Source: Isoperla grammatica
Taxonomy: Eukaryota; Arthropoda; Insecta; Plecoptera; Perlodidae
Assembly (NCBI GenBank): GCA_945910005.1
Contig: OX246741.1
Location: 51,362,625 to 51,426,624, forward strand
Direction of reading: 5' to 3'
Length of the DNA: 64,000 bases
Shown: piece after piece, positions 1 to 10,179 of the stretch
Position numbering within the stretch: the first letter of the stretch is position 1
How the letters are laid out: each line of letters begins with the position of its first letter
Notes under the pieces: generated by a model
What the model was told of the DNA's origin: nothing
Seen by the model: the letters and a program-made list of their open reading frames with translations, nothing else
Databases searched by the model: none
Position numbers and translations under genes: made by a program

Positions 1-971
1 CGATATTTTCACGTACCTCTAGCTAGGCTATATTGCTGATAATAATGTACCTACTAGCAATAATATTACATCAATGTCAACACATTTTTGAAAAAAATAA
101 AATTGGATATGAATTTAGAATTTATTGAATGACAGCCATGATTTTGTTTGAAATGTTTACAAAGGTTTGTGTGAAGATCCTTCGGTAACTTTTATACACA
201 AAGGGGTGGGAGGGGATGAAAAGGGTTAGGTCGGAAAGTAGGGTGAACCATTGTGTAAATATCATGCAATATAAACGTGAATTGTCAACAACGTCCATCT
301 CCAATTCCCACTGAACCATATTATCTAAATAACGCGTAATCCAACGAAATTAATAACGCCCAAGCTTCCTACATACTAACGCGGCGACCCGAATTAAAAT
401 GTTTCAAGTATACTTTTCTTTTGTATAAATGACATTTTTTTGTTCAAAACCAAGAAATAATTAATCCTCATTTTTAAGTGGACCCTTTGAGAAGTGAACT
501 CAAGACGTGAATTAAAAGTACTACTGTAATAATTTCATGTTTTATGTCTGAAGTTTGAAAATATAGTTTGCTGTAAAATTTGAATCGAAATATAATTTTA
601 GGTAGATATTTATCTTCCATGCATTTTAATTTGTGATGGACAAAATAGTTAACATTAAAACACAAAAGTTTCAGACTATTATATTAAAAACAGAGATACA
701 ACAGAATCAGAAATGCTGATGGAACAGTTTGTGATATCTCAACCGTAAATAATATATCGAAACTCACAGAGGTATAGGACAAAGTTACTTCAATAACTTC
801 TCTCACGTTGGTTCTTTTTTTAGGATGTTACCTAAAAGTTTGTAAAATGGATTCTATGTTATAATTGGGGAGATATTTCTACCCTCCAGTTGGTTTTGTC
901 AAACTTGTTACAAATTGAAAGATAAAGTTTGTGCTAAAAATATCTAACGAGTTGTTATGAACGTATCCGTA
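1..971. other. Non-coding AT-rich sequence upstream of the GCACA array
   Basis: No exon, RNA gene or clear mobile element is visible. The stretch is AT-rich and matches 51767-52737 with scattered substitutions and small indels. Given the downstream exon it is most likely intron or 5' flank of the GARNL3-like gene; the short open frames in it show no recognisable protein. Confidence 0.5.
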
Positions 972-2378
972 CACAGCACAGCACAGCACAGCACAGCACA
1001 GCACAGCACGGCACAGCACAGCACAGCACAGCACAGCACAGCACAGCACAGCACAGCACAGCACAGCACAGCACAGCACAGCACAGCACAGCACAGCACA
1101 GCACGGCACGGCACGGCACGGCACGGCACAGCACAGCACAGCACAGCACAGTACAGCACAGCACAGCACAGCACGGCACAGCACAGCACAGCACAGCACA
1201 GCACAGCACAGCACGGCACAGCACAGCACAGCACAGCACAGCACAGCACAGCACAGCACAGCACAGCACAGCACAGCACAGCACAGCACAGCACAGCACA
1301 GCACAGCACAGCACAGCACAGCACAGCACAGCACAGCACAGCACAGCACAGCACAGCACAGCACAGCACAGCACAGCACAGCACAGCACAGCACAGCACA
1401 GCACAGCACAGCACAGCACAGCACAGCACAGCACAGCACAGCACAGCACAGCACAGCACAGCACAGCACAGCACAGCACAGCACAGCACAGCACAGCACG
1501 GCACGGCACGGCACGGCACGGCACGGCACGGCACGGCACGGCACGGCACGGCACGGCACGGCACCGCACGGCACGGCACGGCACCGCACGGCACCGCACG
1601 GCACCGCACGGCACCGCACGGCACGGCACGGCACGGCACGGCACGGCACGGCACGGCACGGCACGGCACGGCACGGCACGGCACGGCACGGCACGGCACG
1701 GCACGGCACGGCACGGCACGGCACGGCACGGCACGGCACGGCACGGCACGGCACGGCACGGCACGGCACGGCACGGCACGGCACGGCACGGCACGGCACG
1801 GCACGGCACGGCACGGCACGGCACGGCACGGCACGGCACGGCACGGCACGGCACGGCACGGCACGGCACGGCACGGCACGGCACGGCACGGCACGGCACG
1901 GCACGGCACGGCACGGCACGGCACGGCACGGCACGGCACGGCACGGCACGGCACGGCACGGCACGGCACGGCACGGCACGGCACGGCACGGCACGGCACG
2001 GCACGGCACGGCACGGCACGGCACGGCACGGCACGGCACGGCACGGCACAGCACAGCACAGCACAGCACAGCACAGCACAGCACAGCACAGCACAGCACA
2101 GCACAGCACAGCACAGCACAGCACAGCACAGCACAGCACAGCACAGCACAGCACAGCACAGCACAGCACAGCACAGCACAGCACAGCACAGCACAGCACA
2201 GCACAGCACGGCACGGCACGGCACGGCACGGCACGGCACGGCACGGCACGGCACGGCACGGCACGGCACGGCACGGCACGGCACGGCACGGCACGGCACG
2301 GCACGGCACGGCACGGCACAGCACGGCACAGCACGGCACAGCACAGCACAGCACAGTACAGCACAGCACAGCACAGCA
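972..2378. repeat. Pentanucleotide microsatellite (GCACA/GCACG)n, copy A
   Basis: About 280 head-to-tail 5-bp units. The array is segmented into blocks: mainly GCACA to about 1499, almost pure GCACG to about 2047 (with several GCACC units near 1561-1620), GCACA again to about 2208, GCACG to about 2318, then mixed. Because 5 is not a multiple of 3 and the unit contains no stop in either strand, all six frames stay open (Ser-Thr-Ala-Gln-His repeats on +, Ala-Val-Leu-Cys-Cys on -). Those frames are not evidence of coding. Confidence 0.98.
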
Positions 2379-2724
2379 GTTTGCTTGGCTATTGTAGGAA
2401 AAGAGGGCTCAATGATTGTGTTTTAAGAGAATTCGGTGTAATTACATGATTGTTGTTATACTCGCTCCTGTTTCATCAATAGATGAAACAAGATAAACGA
2501 AGGCATATTATACTTATCTGTATTGTATGTATACCTGTATACCTATGCTTATAATTATAAGTAATGAAGACCAACACATGTATCAAATCATATATTAATT
2601 ATTTTAATAGTTCTGTATCTTTAAGTTCGTAATGTTTATCATGTACACTTAAAGCATAAGAGAGCAAATACATATATCTGTATCTGTTATGAGATACTTG
2701 CACATATAGATACTTCATAGGTTT

Positions 2725-2970
2725 CACGTCGTCACATCTTTGCGCCTAGCGGCCACATTTGCAATCAAGCTTTGACGTTATTACCATAAAGAAACAACTG
2801 AAGCCTAAATTTTCGTGCGGTAACTTTTTTTTAAAACTTCTTTATGTTGACTTTTTAAATTCTAAATAAGGCTATGCTTATTTTTTAAATTTGAATAATA
2901 TTCGCCAATGATCTAGGATAGATCTACATCAATTGTGTCGCAATCATGGCCGCTGTGACGTCACGTGGGA
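2725..2970 (+). mobile_element. Short dispersed element with CRE/E-box end, copy A
   Basis: The block runs from GTCGTCACATC to TGACGTCACGTGGG. It recurs in copy B (about 53497-53781) and, in reverse orientation and with extra internal sequence, at about 44648-45168. Both ends carry a GCGGCCA-like core near a GTCAC motif, suggesting degenerate terminal inverted repeats. No open frame is seen. It is probably a non-autonomous DNA element; the family is unknown to me. Confidence 0.55.
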
Positions 2971-3038
2971 ACTATTAATACACCAGTGCTGTATTTTAAA
3001 TGTCAAATAAAAAAAACTTGGTAAACCAGGACTTCCGT

Positions 3039-3105
3039 GAAGTGGGAAGTGGGAAGTGGGAAGTGGGAAGTGGGAAGTGGGAAGTGGGAAGTGGGAAGTG
3101 GGAAG
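3039..3105. repeat. 7-bp tandem repeat (GTGGGAA)n, copy A
   Basis: About nine and a half copies of GTGGGAA lie about 155 bp before exon 2. Copy B has only about four and a half at the equivalent place (53859-53890), so it is a length-variable repeat. Confidence 0.95.
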
Positions 3106-3261
3106 GGCCGACATAACCTCAATTTAGCGTTGTGCAATTTAGTTTTGGCGCGCGGCAATGGTGAGAGTGGCCATCTAGAGTCGGACGTTGGAATCACACT
3201 TGAACCAGCGTCCAAACACAATCGTGTTTGTGTTTAAGAGGGAACTGTGTTTGTGTTTCAG

Positions 3262-3348
3262 CTGCCCCAAATTGAGGTTGACGGGCAGGAACTGAACGGC
3301 CGACGGTTCCGGGTGGAAAACGGGGACTCGCTGGGAGAAAAAGAAGAG
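3262..3348 (+). CDS. GARNL3: GARNL3-like Rap-GAP protein, exon 2 (copy A)
   Basis: Internal coding exon of 87 bp, phase 0 at both ends, between a TTTCAG acceptor and a GTAAGA donor. It encodes LPQIEVDGQE... to ...SLGEKEE. The IEVDG and RRFRVENGDS segments are what I know from the start of the conserved region of GARNL3, a protein with an N-terminal Rap/Ran-GAP domain and a C-terminal citron-homology (CNH) domain. GARNL3 is presumed to stimulate GTP hydrolysis by a Rap-type small GTPase; that role is family knowledge. 'Exon 2' is a working number, since the first exon is not seen in copy A. Copy B differs by five substitutions, all synonymous. Confidence 0.88.
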
Positions 3349-3643
3349 GTAAGAGAATTACTTTCTCGTAATGTCTTGTTTTATTTTTGGAACAATTTGG
3401 GGGGGGGGGACTACTCGTTGCCTTTCTAACTGCTGCCAAACTCACACATTCTAACATTCTAGTGGTCTCATTGTCGTTCTAGTCAGCGTAGTGTGGAGCT
3501 TAATATTTATGTTAGTCCAGTATGTGTTTTATTTTATCTGTTAAAATATCTTTAAAGATTAAATGATTGAAAAACTTATGTCCTTTTTACAATTGTGTCC
3601 AAGTAAACGGTGGTAAAATTATAACTAAAGTTACAATTATTTA

Positions 3644-4071
3644 AAGGTCGATTCACAATTGATATAAGAGTTGCAATAGTGAAATAGCAATAAGGTTTCA
3701 GCGAATTGGAACATGCAATAACAATGCTGTGGTTCACAAGTTCACAACTGTCACAGTGGATTGAAATAGTTATTAGAATTGAATCAATTTCATTTATTAT
3801 TTCAACTTCCCATTATGCACCTTATGACGAACCAATCAGAACCGCAGAATCGCAGAAGAGCCAGAAGAGAAGGCCTACTACGGAGATCAAAACAAAAACA
3901 GTGGTGTCGGATGTACTGTTGTTGATGTCGTCAATGAAAGTAAATACATATTAACGCACTGGCTTGACTACTTAAATAAGGTACTAGGAGGGTGTTGTGA
4001 ACCAATAGCTTCTTATTTTACTATTTCACGGATTCTTATTGCAACTCTTATTTCAATTGTGGATCGGCCTT
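3644..4071. mobile_element. MITE-like element, about 430 bp (copy A)
   Basis: Terminal inverted repeats of roughly 35 bp: the left end begins AAGGTCGATTCACAATTG and the right end read backwards gives AAGGCCGATCCACAATTG, followed on both sides by AWATAAGAGTTGCAATA. The interior has an 82-codon open frame (3706-3954) with no recognisable domain. The same element is at 54412-54831. Confidence 0.85.
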
Positions 4072-5173
4072 AATTTGTCATATTATGACTCTTAAGAAGA
4101 GAATAAACATCTGCACAAACAGTTCCTTCAGATAGGCTGATGCTTCCATTATTTTAAAGTTCTACTGAAATAAAACTAAAAGCCTCGATCAAGTGTTTTC
4201 ATCTAACTTCTTGAATTGACAAAAGTACATCAAACACGGAAGGATAATATCAAATACCGTAGCAGTTCCTTTTAAGGTATTTGATAATATTAAAATACAA
4301 TTAATACAACAATAGTTATTTTTTGTGGATGCTTCTTTGAAATTCAAGGTTGGATGACAAAAATTAACTAAAAACTATTACTTACATTTTACCCAAAAGC
4401 ATATCTATCGCTGGTCACTTATCAGTTACCCTTTAGTATGGACACATTGATTATTATTTCCCTTTTTATTTGTGTTTTAACGACGTAGGGTATTGCCAGA
4501 CAAGTAAGTTATATCTCTTCTCAGTATTATTTATCTCCGTAATGTTAGATTAAATTTGAGTACAAGTTAATGCAAAACAAGATTGAATACAATCTTGTAT
4601 TTATTTTCTAGGTCTTGTTGACAGAGAGTAAACATAAAAACAGCGACTTTTCCTAGACTACATAAAACGGTTTCCACGCAAAGTGGAAACTGCAATCCAA
4701 GAGGATTAGATAACGAAAATGTTTGCGCAAAGATTACAAAGACTCGTTCAAAGAGCGTTGAGATCTGATTTGCTGTAGTAGAGCGATAGGATATATGAGA
4801 CTCACAAATTGATTTATTTTGATAGAAACACAATGACGTGAAAATGTAAATCTGGCAGAGATGATATTGGAAAGGGAGACATTTCAGAATGATGAACGCT
4901 TATTAATTTTTGATCACTTTTTTTAAAAATAATATTAAACGAAGTAAAATTTTACACAAAATATAATAAAAATAATTGTGTTATTGCAAAATTAACTCCT
5001 CGTCGTGTTGAGGTAAGGACGTATTTTAATAAACACATCTTGCGACACGGTAATTAACACATTAAATAATGCAAAAATTAATATTAATATTAAAATACTC
5101 ATTAATATGATTAATTTCATTGACGTTAATTTTTAGGCTATTTCAGAGCGCTGACTCAATCAGTATATTTACC

Positions 5174-5480
5174 ATGGGTCTTTTCGAAGACAATATTTAT
5201 TTTATTATCAAATACACATTCGGCAACGATTAAATTCCATTCGAAACCAATCTCCATTAACAAAGAAATCGATACATGGCTGTGGGCTAAATATCCTGAA
5301 GCCATCGCTATTGATGAAACCAAATGTGTTATATCGAAGCATCACGTTCAAATTACAAATATCTGTATTCCAGGAGCGAAAACATTCATCAAAGAGTTTA
5401 GTTGGTGTGGATATTGTCCCCGCTCTAATAGTGACGCGAACTATATACTTGGCGGATTTCAATCCGAGTTGTGTTTAAAT
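5174..5480 (+). pseudogene. Broken short ORF of unknown origin (copy A)
   Basis: An ATG in a strong start context (ACCATGG) opens a frame starting MGLFEDNIYF that stops at 5231. A second overlapping frame (INKEIDTWLW... about 5260 onward) reads protein-like for about 60 codons, then is shifted by an indel relative to copy B (55951-56257). In copy B the first frame runs nine codons further. The changes look like decay of a former coding segment. No splice sites or domain are recognisable, and the minus strand is also open, so coding origin is only a suggestion. Confidence 0.25.
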
Positions 5481-5657
5481 CTGTCGGTTCTTCAGCGTTC
5501 AACATGATCGTTGTTATTCAACAGCCGTGTTTGCTTTACAGCTTTAAATGGAATCCAACTTCACTATCACTTGATTTGTGCGTTAGATTCATTCAATCTT
5601 ATATAACACGTAAACAATAGTCTTTATGATACAAGTAGTAATAATAGTGACGCGTAG

Positions 5658-5822
5658 TATAGTCATCGTACAACAACTCGGTAATGCTTCCGTCACGGGT
5701 GGGTAAGCGGCAGCCAATCAGCGACTGTGGCTAATTCAAATACCTGCTCGGGTTGGCCGAGACCGTAAACATGTCATTGATTGATGACGAAAGCGTTCCC
5801 GAAGTTGCTGTACGACTACTAT
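5658..5822. mobile_element. MITE-like element, about 165 bp (copy A)
   Basis: Inverted ends of about 40 bp: the left end reads TATAGTCATCGTACAACAAC and the right end read backwards gives TATAGTAGTCGTACAGCAAC, each followed by a TYSGGWAYGCTT-like segment. Flanking TA-rich bases would suit a TA target-site family. The same element is at about 56427-56591. Confidence 0.8.
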
Positions 5823-6389
5823 AGCAGTAGTAGCGAGGTTCGTGATAGGCTAGCGGTAGATATGATTATTGAATCGTACAGGGATGAGGCAACTATTTGA
5901 GTTTGCTTTTTTTCAAACTATTGAATTTACTTTGTCCAGGCGTGCCAAATCCTAAACAAAAATTTTAACGACATTTGTGTATAACACTTTGAATAATTAT
6001 TGTTTTTCAGGGAACAAAGGTTCTTCTGTGACAGTTAGTCTTTAAGTTGGCTCTGAAGATGGGTGGTGTAACCTACCCGAAACGCCAGCCATGTATCAGC
6101 CATGTTACCAGAAATCGATTCAGCAATACCCGAAAGCCAAGTTGTATTATTTAGTCGGGTCGGGTATTGAAAGCCTGCGAAGGTAGACGTTATGTTTTAA
6201 ATAGAGACAGTTGTTGCAGTAGTAGTGAGTGATAGTTCTTGGATATTGATAATGGCAGCAGGAGTTAGAGTGAACCAGAAACACTCCCGAGTGTGGATTA
6301 CTTGTGATATTCAGAAATTAAAAAATCTACCCGCCGACTTGGATCTACCACCACATTTATACTACGCAATGTATATATTAAATTGCCAG

Positions 6390-6840
6390 TCCTGGTGGTC
6401 TAGGGATCAAGGCGCTTACCCGGTAAGTAGAAGACCAGGGCCCGGATCCACAAGGGGTCTTTTTTTGGTCTTATCTCTAAGATTGGTCTAACTTTGAACC
6501 TCTTGTGAATCAAGGAAAAGGAAAAAAAAAACATACTTTAAAACATATTATTAGAATGCTCATTGTGTCCTTGTTCCTACCAGGAATTAGTAACTTTTTC
6601 ATGTAACCTGGGTCTGGTTTTACAGGAGGTCCAAAGCTAGGCCGGTCTTAAAGTTAAGAATAGAAAAACACTTAAGACCTTTTTTGAATCAGGGCCCTGG
6701 TTCCGATTCTCAGTTGGGGTTGGTTGTTTAATTTCTGGATTTCACAAAAAATGTAAAGATATCTGGGGCTGTTTCTAGAACTCAATCACAATCTTACTCC
6801 TGCTTTGGCAACAGGGCTTTAACTTAAGCACATTTAAAAG
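6390..6840 (+). mobile_element. tRNA-derived SINE, interrupted (copy A)
   Basis: The head reads CCTGGTGGTCTAGGGATCAA, resembling a Pol III A box of tRNA-Glu type, and the B-box part GGTTCCGATTCTC lies only after an inserted element at 6437-6698. The uninterrupted version is in copy B at 57850-58040. The tail includes the conserved stretch ending near CAACAGGGCT. Pol III activity is not to be expected from this split copy. Confidence 0.65.
6437..6698. mobile_element. MITE nested inside a SINE, copy A only
   Basis: About 262 bp with inverted ends: GGGCCCGGATCCACAAGGGG on the left and, read backwards, GGGCCCTGATTCAAAAAAGG on the right. It separates the A-box and B-box parts of the SINE; copy B lacks it at the same point. 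The sequence around the junction does not give an unambiguous target duplication. Confidence 0.75.
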
Positions 6841-8209
6841 CACATTTAACTTAAGCACATTTAAACTTTGATAAATTAGAAATAATTAAAGAAGCTTTTG
6901 CCCATGCCTCGCTTGTTTGCTCGTCAACATTAGAACACGAGACTTGAGTGCGGTAAAAGGTTTTTGTCAAACTCAGCGGTCAACAGAAACCCGCCGGCAA
7001 AACAGATATGATTAACGATGCACATTTGGTGGGTTCTTCCTCAAGTCTAGTGTGACAAAACAACGAAACTGTCAACAAAGCCAGATAAAGGATATAGATT
7101 GGAGTATTGAGTAGTTTCCGTTTCTTGAAAGCACTTTTCCATTAAAATGACAAATAAATAAATAAAATAAATTCACATATAGAGTATACCCACTCAGTAA
7201 CGAAACTGATTTTCAGTAGGGGACTTAAATTTAAAGCGACTAAACCAACCCCCTAGGCTCCGAACACCATCGACGAGTGAGCGATAAGCAATCAAAGATC
7301 GATTCAAAACATACATTATATAAGGTATATTGTTTTTTTTGTGTGTGTGTGTTATTTTTAGTTTTACCTCGAAAACGTATACACATTTCATCAAAGCGTA
7401 TTGCCAGTAATAGATTGGTACATACATACAATGCACTGCATTTGTTTAAAATGTAGATATAAAGTTAGAATATAAAAACCGGTTGTGAGTTGAGGCTTTG
7501 AGAATTTATATTAATACTTCCGTCACATAAAGGTTTTATAAAAAATGTGGAAACCTGAATAAAAACATTTTTCAAGTTCGTTTTTCTTGCATTTTTTTAC
7601 AAGTGGATATGTAAATTATAGCGGATATGTAAAATATGTTGCAAAACATTTCATCTAATATGTGAAAGCTTACAATCTCTATACTTCAATACAATTATGT
7701 AAACTATGTGACGTATCCGCAACATGGTGAAACATCCAATATATGTATAAGAAATAATGTAAAATCGAATAAAAAATTGTAGTTGTAGTAAAATTATTAA
7801 ATAATGTATTGTTTATTGGCTCTGATTTAAGAAGATTTTAATTCATAAAACGGGATAGAAAGAAGGGATCTACTGAAAATATATGATGTTTATTGGTTAT
7901 TTGGATAACCAAATATTTAACATCCATTTAAGTATATTTGCCACCAACTGACAACAACATTCCTTAATAATCTTTTCTAGGCTTGAACCTAAGCCAAATA
8001 GTGTGAGTCACTGTTTTATTTCATAAAGGCCTATATAAATTTTATTCGAAACTTGCAACATTTCTAATTGTGTAAATACAGTAATTTTTTCCTCTGTTTT
8101 ATGTAAAATTACTAACATTTACAATCAAATCAATAAAATATATTATCAAAGATATTTCTACCGTGTAGGATAACGGGAAACTAGTTGCAGCCTTCATACG
8201 TCACAATCA

Positions 8210-8602
8210 GGTTGTGTTCCAACTTGATTTTCACCTGCTAACCACTAACCACTAACCACTTACCACTACCTGCTACACACTAAATGCTAACAGCTTTAAG
8301 CACGCCACCTAGTATGCTAATACAAAGTTTATTGTTATTAAACATCTAATGTAAATACGATAATAATACTTCCACTTACTGATTGGGTATTTTCCTAACC
8401 TTAAAGTATCAGCTGTGATGGCTGGTATCAACCATCTTGGTTTAGTGGGTTAGTCGGTGTCGTAGTGTACACTTTCGGCCACTACCCACTAACCACTAAC
8501 CACTAGCCAAATAAGGAGCATTGGTCGTCTACTTGTGACGTCACTTCCTTTCGATTAGTATAACTAAGCCCACTACGAAAAACGTCAAGTTGGAACACAC
8601 CC
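8210..8602. mobile_element. MITE-like element, about 393 bp (copy A)
   Basis: Ends are inverted: GTTGTGTTCCAACTTGA on the left and, read backwards, GGGTGTGTTCCAACTTGA on the right. The interior holds two clusters of an ACTAACC direct repeat (about 8236-8265 and 8483-8505) and a full TGACGTCA palindrome at 8536-8543. Copy B has a 400-bp version at 59417-59816. Confidence 0.8.
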
Positions 8603-8630
8603 GCAATGTCGGATCATGGACTTATAATAG

Positions 8631-9145
8631 TTAACTATTGTTTGAGCCGGGGTGCTCACTCCGAGGAGTTTTTTAGTGGACTGTATATATTTTTGTGTAG
8701 ACTTACCCCAATGATGTTTGAAAGGTGACGAAACGTAGATGACAGCGACGGGCGGAAAGTGGCCGTCGTGAGAAAGAGATAGAAGAAGGAAACTCGAGTT
8801 TAGAAGAGAAAAGAAGGAAAGATGAAAAATGCCTGGAAGGCGATCGAACCCAGGACATGCAGCAGCGTTGAAGCAGTCGTTGTAGTCCGGGAACGCACGA
8901 GAGGAAAACGAGAGAGAAAAACTGAAGTTGACGAGGTCGAAGTTCGAACAATACAGACGTGACCGACGAGGTCGGAGACTGGGACACTACTGACTAGATT
9001 AGAGATAGTGCATGTGCACGGAAAACTGTAAGAGATGACGTGATTGGCCGAAAATCGAAACATATGAAATAATATACAGGTAAACCAACACCAAGAAAAT
9101 ACAAAACCACAGCGACGAATAAATGGCGCGAACAACTATTATAAG
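8631..9145. mobile_element. 515-bp insertion present only in copy A
   Basis: Copy B reads straight across this point. The borders are inverted repeats: CATGGACTTATAATAGTT at the left and AACTATTATAAGTCCATG at the right. The minus strand is open over several overlapping frames (up to 111 codons, 8800-9135), rich in Ser, Phe and Arg; I recognise no domain. Read on the minus strand, GGGTTCGATC near 8833-8842 resembles a B box, but no convincing A box was found. It may be a DNA transposon derivative or a SINE-like insert. Confidence 0.6.
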
Positions 9146-9211
9146 TCCATGGTCGGATATTGATGCGGTGATGGAAATGGTGGAGGCGCCGGGTAAAAAA
9201 GATATTTTGTG
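9122..9211 (+). other. Short ORF with SDIDAVMEMVEAPG module (copy A)
   Basis: An ATG at the right edge of the copy-A-only insertion starts a 29-codon frame MARTTIISPW... that runs through SDIDAVMEMVEAPGKK and stops. A one-base indel relative to copy B cuts it short. In copy B the SDIDAVMEMVEAP module occurs twice (about 59840-59991), the second followed by FREAFRLSTTRG and a stop. It reads like protein but I do not recognise it; it could be the remnant of an element-encoded gene. Confidence 0.2.
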
Positions 9212-9768
9212 AGGCTTTTCGATTATCCACAACACGAGGCTAAAAAGAAACAATATGGTTTTATGGATATTAAAACTGTGTTTATGTATATCAATAAATA
9301 TAAAATACGGGTTTTAAAGATAAATCCGGCTTTATGGGTGGTGTAAACGTTGAACGACCCCGGCACAGCAACAGGGCAAATCATTCTTAGTTATGTGCGC
9401 CAATAGAAATCAGTTAACCATAGATATAAATATAGTTACCAATAGGGAGTATTCACGTGACACCACAATTCGGCCATTATGGAGATTATGGTGTGTTGAC
9501 ATTTGAGACGTAGAAGATGAACATGCTTAAACACAAAACATGAGAATTGTAGCACCTATATGCCCAGATAAAGTTTTCGAAAATTACAATAATAATACCA
9601 CTGTAAACTTTTATATAATATAAACAGTAATCGAAACAAAAGAGTTTTTTATGTTACTTTCAACAAAGATATAGAACAGTTGAGTTTGCACCAAACGTCA
9701 TCAGAAAAATGTAACAATGAACATATATCACAGCTTTCAGTATGGCCGCAATGCGCATTACTTGAATA

Positions 9769-10033
9769 CCAAGGTCCGTCAATCCCCTGGCGGAGGTTTG
9801 GTGAGTTTATTATACTTATACAATTCAAAATTTACTTTAAAATGTGTAATTAAATTATTTCAGTTAGATGTTATGCGGTTTTGAGCCAGAATTGATTTTT
9901 ACAGGTCAATTCATTTGTTTTTATGAATGATTCTCCCATTTGAATAACATGTAATATTTATCATTTTGGAAATGGATGGGACGACCTGACTTGAGAGTTC
10001 GACGAGCCCCCGCTAGGGGATTTACGGACCTTG
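9769..10033. mobile_element. hAT-like MITE, 265 bp (copy A)
   Basis: Inverted ends CCAAGGTCCGT / ACGGACCTTG continue inward (left AATCCCCTGGCGGAGG, right read backwards AATCCCCTAGCGGGGG). An 8-bp direct repeat CTTGAATA flanks both sides (9761-9768 and 10034-10041), which is the target-site length typical of hAT transposons. The same insertion with the same flanks is in copy B (60546-60810), and a very short palindromic relative abuts the assembly gap at 50258. Confidence 0.88.
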
Positions 10034-10097
10034 CTTGAATATACCCTACTTGTCATGATAAATATCTAATGAATGACGATACCTTTGTTTGATCCAG

Positions 10098-10179
10098 ATC
10101 TTCGGGTCACCCAGTACCCCAGTCCTCGAGAACCCAGAATACCAGACAAGATGGTACTTCAAGTACTTCCTTGGCAAGC
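10098..10179 (+). CDS. GARNL3: GARNL3-like Rap-GAP protein, exon 3 (copy A)
   Basis: Internal exon of 82 bp, entering in phase 0 and leaving after the first base of a codon, between a CAG acceptor and a GTGAGT donor. It encodes IFGSPSTPVL... to ...YFKYFLGK. The segment TRWYFKYFLG is the strongly conserved entry into the Rap-GAP domain of GARNL3; the equivalent position in Rap1GAP proteins has the related YYRKYFLGKEHQNY. The single difference from copy B is synonymous. Confidence 0.88.

Larger units (their letters stand above)
3349..10097 (+). other. GARNL3: Intron 2 of the GARNL3-like gene (copy A)
   Basis: A 6.75-kb intron from GTAAGA to a CAG acceptor. It holds several inverted-repeat elements and a SINE, listed separately, plus AT-rich sequence without recognisable genes at 4072-5173, 5823-6389, 6841-8209 and 9212-9768. 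The equivalent intron in copy B is almost the same length although the inserted elements differ. Confidence 0.8.

Noticed and set aside
879..2426. Long frames of 469-496 codons on both strands (STAQH and AVLCC repeats)
   Set aside because: A 5-bp unit without stop codons keeps all frames open. The low-complexity product and the length change in copy B argue against a protein. The same applies to 52695-53145.
3037..3237. Frames through the GTGGGAA repeat
   Set aside because: Repeat-derived reading frames; the repeat number differs between the copies and would disrupt them.
4567..4833. 88-codon minus-strand frame, with a related frame at 55372-55572
   Set aside because: The reading is not conserved in frame between the copies, the composition is not protein-like enough to support it, and no motif is seen.
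6052..6095. Hammerhead-ribozyme-like core (CTGAAGA...GAAAC with a pairing GGGTGG/CCTACCC)
   Set aside because: There is an extra base before stem II, no convincing stem III or cleavage triplet, and copy B has lost both core blocks (CTAATGA, AAAAC near 56821-56853). Probably a chance match or a dead remnant.
7194..7436. Two overlapping minus-strand frames around a GT-rich run
   Set aside because: They include translation of a short GT microsatellite and are not maintained in copy B.
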